Shown here: in pieces, positions 55,805 through 64,000 of the stretch
How positions within the stretch are numbered: position 1 is the stretch's first letter
Layout: the number at the start of each line of letters is the position of its first letter
Source: Dipteris shenzhenensis
Lineage: Eukaryota; Polypodiophyta; Polypodiopsida; Gleicheniales
Length of the DNA stretch: 64,000 nt
Strand: one strand, 5' to 3'
NCBI GenBank assembly: GCA_047967505.1
Contig: CM106538.1
Translations under genes and position numbers: made by a program
Notes under the pieces: generated by a model
Databases searched by the model: none
The model's input: only the letters and a program-made list of their open reading frames with translations
Told to the model about the DNA's origin: nothing

Positions 55805-56044
55805 TGAGAGATTGAGAGGGAGAGAGATTTGGAGTAGGGAGTGAAGGAGACACACTCACCGTAGTCACACACCAGTGGGTGGGGATGAAACAATAAGTGT
55901 GTACCTCCCCAAGTACACACACTAGTATATATATCTGTGGATAAGACTAGGGCCACTAAGTACCTAAGTACAATGTGTACTTAGTGTACTGAGTAGTACT
56001 AGAATAAAACTGTTACAAGGGTGGCCAGTGCCTTTACCCCAACA
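55805..56044 (-). repeat. 5' LTR of C5
   Basis: 240 bp, TGTTGGGG...CTCTCA in minus orientation. It contains the stretch ACTAGTGTGTGTACTTGGGG and the TATATATA near 55926-55933, which is probably the promoter TATA region. Confidence 0.95.
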
Positions 56045-58872
56045 TCTAGGAGCGTAGACATCTTTACTTTATGGGAGACATTGGATTGGGCTAGAGAGGA
56101 GTCTCAGCCTCTCGCAATTTTGCTTTTGGATTTCAAGAAGGCCTATGACAGAGTGGAGAAGGCCTATGACAGAGTGGAGTGGTCTTTCTTGGAGGGCACC
56201 ATGCAGAGGCTTGGCTTTTCGGATCGCTGGATCAAGGGTGTCTCAGCCCTTTATGTAGGTAGTTCGAGCGAGATGCTTATTGGTGGCTACACAGGGGAGG
56301 CCTTTTCGCTTTCCCGCTCGGTTCGGCAGGGATGCCCCCTTGCCCCTTTCTTATTCCTCTTTGTGGCCGAGGCCCTAGGGTATTTTCTGAGGTCTCAGTT
56401 GGCGGGACTCACGGGGATGAGGCTCCCGATTCGGCAGGAGGAGGAGCTTTTGGACTCAGAGTTTACAGATGACACAACCCTTTTTGTAGAGGGCTCAGCT
56501 TGGACCTTGGATGCAGCTAGGGAGGCCTTGGCAGTGTATTGTCTAGCCTCAATCTCCAAGATAAACTGGACCAAATCAGTCGGCTTTCTCGCAGCGACAG
56601 AGGATACATGAGATCCAGGATTGGGACTCATCACTAGGCTTCCGGTGGATTCTGAGGGGGCAGACAGCAAGATACCTTGGCTGCCAGGTTGGCATTGATA
56701 TTTCAGCAGAGCAGCAAATCTCCTTGGTCCTAAAGAGTGTTTGGCGCAAGCTTTTGTACTAGAGCTCGGCCAAACTCTCTCTTGCAGGAAGGGCCTTGGT
56801 GGCTAACCAGGTCCTCCTTGCTACCGCCTGGTACATAGCCTCGTGCTGGTGTTTTCACAGGGGATGCATGGGACAGCTGAGGCACTTGGTGCGCAATTTC
56901 CTCTAGGCAAGATCGGATGGCACACGTAACACCCGAGCCAGGGTAGCCTGGCAGACAGTCATCTTGCCCCAAGACCAGGGAGGATTGGGTATTATTGATC
57001 CGGAGATGCAAAGCAGAGCCTTGTTAGTGAGGGGCCTCACTCCAGGTACAGAGCCCTAGAAGCTTCTTTTGCAGCGCGGTCTCCTTCGGAACACCCCCTG
57101 CACGGGTGGTCAGTGGCAGCAGTCACATAGATGGCTCTTCTCGGAGGCCCCCCTTACAGGGAAGGGCTCTCCCTTGATGCGGAGTCTCTCAGAGTTTGGC
57201 AACGATTGGCAAGGGGTCTTATCCGGGTTAGTCCTTAGTTTTCTGAGGAGTTTGCACGACAGCCTCTGATCTAGCACTTGAAGGTCCAGGATCTGGATGG
57301 TCGCATGCTGGGACAGAGGTTACACATTGGTTGGGCACAGTGGGACAATGGCCCAGCTCGATCTCTCAGGACGTGGGCGAGACTTTCGGCAGACGCAGAG
57401 GTAGGATTAGAGACCCTCTCACATCTTCGGGGCGTGGGCCCGAGGATGGCAGAGATTGAGGCAGCTATCCTAGAGTCTTGGTGGGCGAGCCTTCAGAGTT
57501 TCACACGAGCATAGTGGTTGGGCCAGTTCTCAGGGACAGGGGTACCTCTTCGGATTCAGCTATGCCCCCTCCCTCCCATTCTCAGCCGAGCCCGGTTCTA
57601 CAGTGTGCGTCTAGGTGGTTTCTTGCAGTCTCTTGATAGATGGAGATCCGGAGATGGATGGAGCCTTGGATCAATTAGGGTGGCAGAGGGTTAGAGTAGT
57701 GGGCCGTTTGGGCAAGGAGTGGTCGATTGACCCCTCTCGCATCTCAGATCTGGATGCAGCTCGCGGGTGCTTATGGTTATGGGAGGGTCGTCCCCTCATG
57801 AGGTATAGTGGGACCCAGGAGAGTGGTTCTGGCCATCCAGAGTAGGTCACTTAGAGAGAGTGAAGGTGCCCTTCTTCTCTTATACTACACGCATAGGACA
57901 CTGATTGCAGTTGGAGGCAGTAGCCTGAACTCCATTGAGAGAGAGGCATTGGGCAACGTAGCAGGTGCCTTGAGAGGTGAGATCCAGGTTCTGGACACGC
58001 CTCTGGTCCAGTCTTCGACCGCGGAAGATCTCCTACTTTTTCTGGATGATAGCGCATGGAGGTCTTCCTATTGGCCCTTGGTTGGAGCAAATGCGGGTGG
58101 ATGGCAGCTGCCATAGATGCACGATTGGGACTTTGGAGAGGATCCCCCACTGCCTTTGGAGCTGCCTAGAAGCACAGAGGATATGGAGAGGAGCGCTTCG
58201 GATTGTGGCGAGGTTTCAGGGCACGCAGAGGGACTTCACGTGGGGCATGGCTGCTTGGTTGTCAGAGGGTGGCCATGCCTTTCCCATTGACGTGGTCTCT
58301 CCAGCATACAGGATACATGGCTTGTGCATTCACAGCATTGAGTTTCATGAGGTGACCCCTCCCACTAGTCATCGACCTCTTCCTTTGTCGGAGGACAGCG
58401 TGTGGGAGACAGTAGCCAGCATTACGGCATGGAACCTCTGGGTTGCTCGCTGTAGCTGGGTTATGGGCCAGCATAATTATCCACTGTTAGCCACATTGGT
58501 AGCCATCTGGTAGGACATCATCTTCACGCTTAGCACCATTTGGGAGCGAGGCTCTCCAGGTTCTTGAGCTACCGTTGCACGAAGGGAACGTTTTTGCAAG
58601 GCTTGGCCTGCAGGTGTTTTCTACAACATCACCCTGAGAGGGATCACATGGTTGTATAGTCCGCCACCCTGGTTGTTAGCCCCTGTCACAGAGAATCCCT
58701 AGGCAGTGAGCTGGGATCTCTGGCAGCAGGAGTGTCTTTCTGACAGCCAACATTTGATTTTTCGTTGATTTTCATGGTTGGCACCTTTATTGTATTTGCC
58801 AACTTGTATGATCGTTTTTACAAGCATTAATAGAAGTTCCTTTCTTTGGAAAATAAAAATAAAAATAAAAAA
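56045..58872 (+). pseudogene. LINE L2, segment 3: reverse transcriptase to 3' end
   Basis: It resumes L2 at the TCTAG duplication: SRSVDIFTLWETLDWAREES, AILLLDFKKAYDRVE, GCPLAPFLFLFVAEALGYF, FTDDTTLFVEGSA (catalytic FxDD kept) and INWTKSVGFL. After a frameshift near 56605 it reads RYLGCQVGIDISAEQQ, LAGRALVANQVLLATAWYIA, ARVAWQTVILPQDQGGLGII, and later the zinc finger CTIGTLERIPHCLWSC (about 58110) and GGHAFPIDVVSPAYRIHG. TAGs at 56760, 56904 and 57057 all fit former CTGG. A 21-bp in-frame duplication doubles KAYDRVE at the reverse transcriptase active region. It ends in AAAATAAAAATAAAAATA and A's before the target duplication. Confidence 0.9.
58845..58872 (+). repeat. A-rich (AAATA)n tail of LINE L2
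   Basis: AAAATAAAAATAAAAATAAA plus further A's lie directly before GATTTGCCTTGGTC, as expected for a target-primed LINE insertion. Confidence 0.85.
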
Positions 58873-58886
58873 GATTTGCCTTGGTC
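58873..58886. repeat. Right target-site duplication of LINE L2
   Basis: GATTTGCCTTGGTC, one base different from 38126-38139. Confidence 0.8.
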
Positions 58887-59666
58887 TCGGAAATATGAGC
58901 GGCATGACTTCCTGTAATGAACAAATCATCAACATACAAGATGATAAGGGAAAGAAGTCCCCCTTCAGAACAAAAAACTCATCAATTTTGTGATTCCGTG
59001 CTTGAGGAGCTTGCTTAAGCCCATATAAGGCTTTCCGTAACCTATAGACCATACCTACTGACTTGATAAACTCAAGCGGTTGCTCCACATAGACTCCTCC
59101 TTTAAATCACCATTGAGAAATGCAGATTTAACATCCATTTGATAAATGTGTCACTGCTCATAAGCTGCGAATGCTAACACCGTCCTAAGAGTGGCCACCC
59201 TGGCGGTAGGAGCAAACGTGTCATCATAGTCAATCCTATGAGTATCCCTTAGCCACAAGTTGGGCTTTGTGCTTATCCACAGTACCATCCGAGGCATACT
59301 TGGTCTTGAAGACCCATTTGACACCAATGACTGAACGACGCTTGGGGCGTAGTACTAACTCCCAAGTCCCATTCCGCTCAATAGAATCCAACTCCAGCTC
59401 CTTGGCCTGGTTCTAGTGTGTCTGAGAGAGTGCTTCTTGAACATTCGAAGGCTCCTTGTCTTTGAGGATGCGGGACATCAAGGAAATATTGACTTGAAGT
59501 GGAACTACCTCCAGAACCTTTTCCTTATTCCGCTGGGATCGCTGGGGTCCTTTCTCCTCTCGCAGCCATGAAGAAGGGATGTCGGTGACACTTGAGTCAC
59601 GAAGGGTTTCAATCAACCAATGGGGTTCTTTCTGAGAGCCTGACCTGGAACTTTCCCTTGCTGCCT

Positions 59667-59828
59667 GGGGAGGTGGGGAATCATCTGGATCATTGTCGGG
59701 GTCACTCTTGGTGGAGGATCAAGAACGGCTGGCGGGCTGGGGCAGCAGGGGAGGTGGGGAATCATTTGGATCACTGTCGGGGTCACTCTTGGGTGAAGGA
59801 TCAAGAACGATTGCCAGTGCGGGAACAT
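59667..59828. repeat. 81-bp tandem duplication in the C3 linker
   Basis: GGGGAGGTGGGGAATCATYT starts at 59667 and 59748. The period of 81 bases is 27 codons, so the frame is kept. Confidence 0.85.
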
Positions 59829-62420
59829 AATCATCACTATTGTCATCATCCATGGTCTTTGGGAGAATAGGTGGGTCGACATCAACCATCAAAGATAGAA
59901 TTTGCTCATCAAAGATAACATCCCTGTTGAGGATAATCTCCCTCTTGAAACGGTCATACAGTCACCAGTGATAACCTGTAGATTGAGAATTGTAACCGAC
60001 AAAGATCATCTGCGTGGACTTCACATCTAACTTCCCCCTCTGTGTCTTTGGAATGTGTACAAAGGCATCACACCCAAACACATAGAAATAGGTAACATCG
60101 GGCTTCTTGCCAAAATAGGTCGCAAAAGGAGTTGCTTTGGGAACAACAGACATCGTAGAACGGTTCAGGATATGTACTGCGGTGGCAGTGGCCTCAGCCC
60201 AAAGAAACCGAGAAACCTCCCGGTGAGCTAGCATGGTCCGAGACATTTCAACCACGGTGCGATTCTTTTGCTCAACCACAACTGCTTCAAAAGCAGTGCC
60301 GGTATTGGCAAACTTCCGCTCAACAACACATGCTTCAGAGGTAGTGCCAGTATTGGCAAACTTTTGCCGAATGCCCTTTGTCACACAAAACTCCTCAAAT
60401 GGATGAGAACAAAATTCACCACCTTTGTTAGACTGAAGGGATTTCACATGAAAGCTAGATTCATTTTGAACTAGGGCACACCATCCCTGGAAACGAGAAT
60501 ATGCTAGAGACTTGTGGGCCAGAAAGTGTACCCACATGAACCTATTGAAGTCATCAACTAGTAGCATGAAGTAGAGAGCCTGCCAAGATTGGCAACAGTC
60601 ATAGGTCCATAGAGATCAACAAGGACCAACTCCAAAGGTAAGGAAGCTTGTTGTGAAGCCTGCTTCGCGAACACGTCCCAGTGTTTCTTTCCTTGAATAC
60701 ATGATCGACACTGACCGTGCTTACTGCCCACATCAGGTAAGCCGAGGACCATTTGTTCACGAGTAGCATGTCGGAGTGCTTCAACATTCAAGTGACCAAA
60801 GCGAAAGTGCCACAAGTCACCTTGAATAGAATACGTGATCGTGGAAAGGAGGACAGAGTGTAGATGCCATGACTTAATGTACCAGTCTATACCACCCGAC
60901 TGGTAGCCTTATCCCGGACTTCCACAAATTGTTCATCAAATAATACTGTGCGACCAAGACGGCAAGTCTCATAAACAAACAATAAATTGAATCCGAGAGA
61001 GGAAACAAACAGAACTCGAGAAGAGTGCATCCCTCCTTTTCCATTGGGAATGATGTCGAGGTTGCCTTCACCATGAACTTTGATGGCAGAGCTATTGCGG
61101 ATACAGATATCCCCACTGGAGATCACAAAATCCTTCAGTCCAGTTGGAGAAGGACTCCTATCCCGGGATGCCCCACTATCAATGATCCAGGTCCAGAAGT
61201 CTTTGGCTTGTAGAGATAGAATCCCCTCTCCAACAGAGGAAGCGAGAGAATGAATCATTTCAATATGTACAAAAGCGGGAGTGATAGTAGCAGAGGAAGA
61301 ACCTGGACCCTTGGGAGAACTTGTACCTTTGTTGTTGACCCAATAAGGGCACCTCTGTGAGAGAATGGAGAGTGAGAGAGAGAGCAAGAGAGTGAGAGCT
61401 GAAAGCTTGGAAGCTCAATGCTGAGTTGCAATAGAAGAGTGTGAAGAGTACAACTCAATGAATGAGAGATAAGGTTTTGTCCTAGTGACAAAACCTTAGT
61501 AGTCACTAACCATAGTCACCATAGGCACCAACTCTTCCCAAGTGAGAGTACTCATCCTGCCACTAGTGATAAGTGAAGAATAAAAAGCAAAGTACTGCGA
61601 ATTCAGATGAGAGAGCAAAGTAATGGCCAATATCTTTAGATGATATCTCCTTTCCGGCTTGAAGGATCTCTTGTTGAAATTCCTGAAGCTTATTGATATG
61701 TTTCCGCATAGAGGAAGACTTAGAAGGATCCAATATTCTCATCTGAACCTCAAGAGAGACCATCTTCATAGGGAAAGTCCGGTTATAGAGGGTGGCCAGA
61801 TGCTCCCAGATACTCTTGGTGGCGGTCATGTGCTTTACATGATTAATAATCGAAGGAGTACAGTTCAAGAAGATGAACGAATGTACCCTTGCATTGACAC
61901 GGTCCCATATTTGAGCCAGATTCTCGGCCTCCTTCTGATCCAGAATGCCTAAACTTGCAGCAAGGGGTTCTGGCTTTGTGACACACCATAATGAAGTCTG
62001 CCAAGTCATAAGCTGTAATACTGATTCCATCATAACATGCCACACGCCATGGTTATTCCCATCCAGTTGACGATCGACAGGGAATGTGGGTAACACGGGG
62101 ATCTTCACCTTATTTTCTGCTAGTTCCTGCAGAGAAGCCATGGGGAGAGAAATAGAAAGAACGGGGAAGATCGGGGAATGAGGGAAGAAAGAGAGGACGA
62201 AGGATAGAAGACAAGGCTGAGAGGATGGAAGAGGATGCTTCTTTCGACCTCCAAAGTGACTGACCTTCACACAATCCGCTCCTTCGATCTGAAAACACCC
62301 TTCAAAGTAAAGTCCCTTCTTTGTACTCCCAAAGACAGCCCGTAACGAACAGCTTCAAAAGTCTCCGTAGCTTGCTGGTTCTAGGTCCTCTCCACAGCTC
62401 AGGTCTTCTTAGCCAACCTT

Positions 62421-62434
62421 TGGCTCTGATACCA
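62421..62434 (-). promoter_or_regulatory. Primer binding site of C3 (initiator tRNA-Met)
   Basis: The minus strand TGGTATCAGAGCCA directly follows the LTR end CTTCTCACA. Confidence 0.95.
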
Positions 62435-62874
62435 TGTGAGAAGTGCAGCGGTGCTGAGCAACAATGGAGAGAAAACAGCAAACACTCCTAGAGGAAGAAC
62501 TGAAAACAAGAGAGCCAGGACAGACTTGCACAAGGATCTCAGGGAAAACTCCTCAACTGCTGGAGAAAACCTCAACCAATCCGAGGGAACTGAAGACTAC
62601 TGAGATGAGAATATGGGGGGGAGAGGGGCCCTATATATAGGCTCCCCCCCAGCCCTAGATAGCCGACTAGGAGGGTAGGGGGCAGCCGACCAGCCTGGTT
62701 GGTGCAGCCGACTGGGCTAGGTGGGGGCAGCTGACTAGGGCTAGGGGCTATAAAAGGCCCCCAGCCAGGGCGCATACTAGGGGCCATGATGACAGCCCAG
62801 TGGCAGCACTAGGTGGCCCTGGCACAAGCCCAAAACAGGCCCCAAGTCTGCCCCATACCTCCTCCAATGTGTCA
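62435..62874 (-). repeat. 5' LTR of Copia C3
   Basis: Minus orientation TGACACATTGGAGG...CTTCTCACA, about 440 bp. GCCTATATATAGGGCC near 62628-62643 is the TATA region. The outer boundary is set by TG...CA form and by the start of a LINE fragment at 62875. Confidence 0.65.
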
Positions 62875-63714
62875 TGGGCTGGACAGCATACATCTCGCAT
62901 AGACTTCATATCGAGAGTGGTAGAGCAGAGCGCCTACCCAGGGAGAGGTGCATATGCACATTATGTGACATGCAGGAGGTTGAGACAGAGGAGCACTTCA
63001 TCTTCAGGTGTCCTGTTTACTATGAGATCCAAGGGCGTTTCTACTGCCTCTTCAGAGATAGCTATGGGGTTTTGGCCCGATTCCTCTCCTACCCAGACCA
63101 AAGGTGTTTGGCAGGCTTTGTTCATGAGGTACTCAGGCACCGCAAGAGGATACTTCGAGCATGGAGATAGGAGCAGACTTCTTCCTTGGCTGATCCCTAT
63201 CGGAGCTTTATCATGGAGTTTTTTCAGCCAGATCACATGGACCCCCATGAGACGAGGCCTAGACATGACCTGACCCAGAGCCAGTGACCCGACAGCTCAG
63301 ACAGAGGGTTGACAGGCAGATTACACTTGGGGATATCCCCTCCGTATTTAGAGTATGAGTCCGACCGACAGGGGTTACTGTAGCCCTTGTTAGGCGTAGA
63401 GCTATGACCAAGATACGTGCCAGGGCCGCACCCGTGAGTGGCCGACAGCACTCTATCGCCGATTTCATGCCTCCATTGCCTCATCCACCCTGATGTCCTG
63501 GTGATGATGATGATGAGATTGATATATAGTCGATCACTCACATGACTATGTTGTACTTAGTACTTAGTACTACCATTCTGCATTTTCTGCATTTTGCATT
63601 GGTGTGGATGCTCGTTTAGAAGCTCCACCACCACAGCTCGTTTGTACTAGGAATTTCACAGTCTCATAGACCCATCGGTCTTCCGAAGACTTTAATAAAC
63701 TTTCTTTCTTGCTT

Positions 63715-63749
<35 letters not shown>
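62875..63749 (+). mobile_element. 5'-truncated LINE 3' end with (CT)n tail, copy E
   Basis: The frame from 62874 reads GWTAYISHRLHIESGRAERL, CICTLCDMQEVETEEHFIFR (zinc finger C-x2-C...H...C), VYYEIQGRFYCLFRDSYGV and LAGFVHEVLRHRKRILRAWR, then TAG: an intact C-terminal end of ORF2 without any internal stop. Its 3' non-coding region ends TCATAGACCCATCGGTCTTC...AAGACTTTAATAAA with a CT tail at 63716-63749. It is the least decayed copy of this family in the window. Confidence 0.8.
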
Positions 63750-63753
<4 letters not shown>

Positions 63754-64000
63754 CTCTCCGCAAACCCACAACTGTGGCCCTCACTCAACCTCACATGGGC
63801 AGGCAGACCCACAACCAAGGCCCTTGCTCTATGATACATGAGAGGACCTATAACAACCCCCCCCTCTCCCCCCCCCCCCGCCTCCCCACCTTACCTCAAA
63901 AATGAAATGTGAAGCTGAGAGTAGATTCAAAAGGAGGCTTGTGAGGGGTGTCAATATGCTAGGAGAGCAAAAGAAAGACAAATCAAAAGTGGAAGGTGCA
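63750..64000. other. Unidentified sequence with C-rich runs
   Basis: It holds C-rich homopolymer runs near 63857-63880. No gene or repeat family was recognised. Confidence 0.5.

Larger units (their letters stand above)
49868..56044 (-). mobile_element. Complete young Copia element C5 (6177 bp)
   Basis: It has matching LTRs (239 and 240 bp), primer site, long leader, gag-pol, polypurine tract and a perfect 5-bp target duplication. It inserted into LINE L2 reverse transcriptase in the opposite orientation. It is related to C1/C2 in protein (RLMGIG end, FVPGIDYLMLTDCGEPSCY linker) but is a different family, with distinct LTRs. Confidence 0.97.
58873..62270 (-). pseudogene. Copia C3 gag to reverse transcriptase (proximal part)
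   Basis: On the minus strand gag starts at MASLQELAENKVKIPV (ATG at 62139-62141). Protease follows (WIIDSGAS near 61170), then the integrase zinc finger (MWHFRFGHLN...CRSCIQGKKH), the core with VLVDLYGPM, LQSNKGGEF (second catalytic Asp is Asn) and VVEQKNRTVVEM, then FVGYNSQSTGYHW, the linker, and reverse transcriptase [19 protein letters not shown] to YVDDLFITGSHAA. It is interrupted at 58886 by LINE L2 and resumes at 38139. It is frameshifted and contains a 48-bp duplication in integrase and an 81-bp one in the linker. The region 61390-61560, between gag and protease, is non-coding and may hide another small insertion. Confidence 0.85.

Noticed and set aside
55045-55956. Long open frames (up to 303 codons) on both strands over the C5 leader
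   Set aside because: They arise from a GC-rich 89-bp tandem repeat in several frames at once and cross the LTR boundary.
1-64000. CRISPR arrays, prokaryotic operons or rRNA genes
   Set aside because: No regularly spaced repeats with unique spacers and no rRNA-like stretch; the content is plant nuclear repeats.

Overview
This is nuclear DNA of a land plant with a large, repeat-swollen genome. The evidence is plant-type Copia elements of the Tork/Tnt1 kind primed by initiator tRNA-Met, decayed Ty3-gypsy elements, several LINE families, many CT/GA/CA/AT microsatellites and one plant gene exon. A fern, lycophyte or gymnosperm fits best, with a weak personal lean to a fern; the window alone does not settle it.

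Only one host gene piece is convincing: positions 24157-24618 (+) encode two LSD1-type C4 zinc fingers and read like the first exon of a FORGETTER1/Strawberry-notch-type nucleosome remodeller. It ends in a clean GT-AAG splice donor. No second exon is visible, so either the remaining 39 kb is an intron packed with transposons, or this is a stranded exon.

Layout. 1-3327: the 3' part of a Copia element (C1, +) with a long open pol frame and 3' LTR. 3328-5986: the 5' part of a related Copia element (C2, -) into which C1 inserted. 5987-6340: a fragment with an SDG..QFK...SHGKGEHDG signature whose last motif is amplified in tandem. 6917-13440: a decayed LINE (L1, -), cut by a ~1 kb terminal-inverted-repeat DNA element (9580-10576) with 7-bp target duplications. 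14880-15960: very old gypsy remains (-). 16870-19520: a G-poor, pyrimidine-rich tract with telomere-like repeats. 22000-22960: LINE endonuclease remains. 23645-24618: duplicated upstream region and the zinc-finger exon. 25140-32040: two GC-rich LTR-like repeats around LINE 3' ends. 32500-36230: a gypsy element without integrase, with an LTR full of small palindromes. 36234-37470: two LINE 3' ends.

From about 37440 to 62874 lies one nest several layers deep. Copia C3 (-) was split by LINE L2 (+, 14-bp near-identical target duplication). L2 was then split by Copia C4 (+, 38325-48477, duplication TGGCG) and by Copia C5 (-, 49868-56044, duplication TCTAG). C4 itself holds LINE material (L3), a ~1.1 kb unidentified insertion and a 686-bp insertion with terminal direct repeats. 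C5 is the youngest visible element: its LTRs differ by one substitution and one indel, and its polyprotein is open except for one TAG in gag.

Nearly all protein-like sequence here belongs to transposons. Many stop codons in the older elements are TAG at former CAG or CTGG sites, as expected from deamination of methylated CHG cytosines in silenced plant repeats. All family calls are from reading the sequence; no database search was run.
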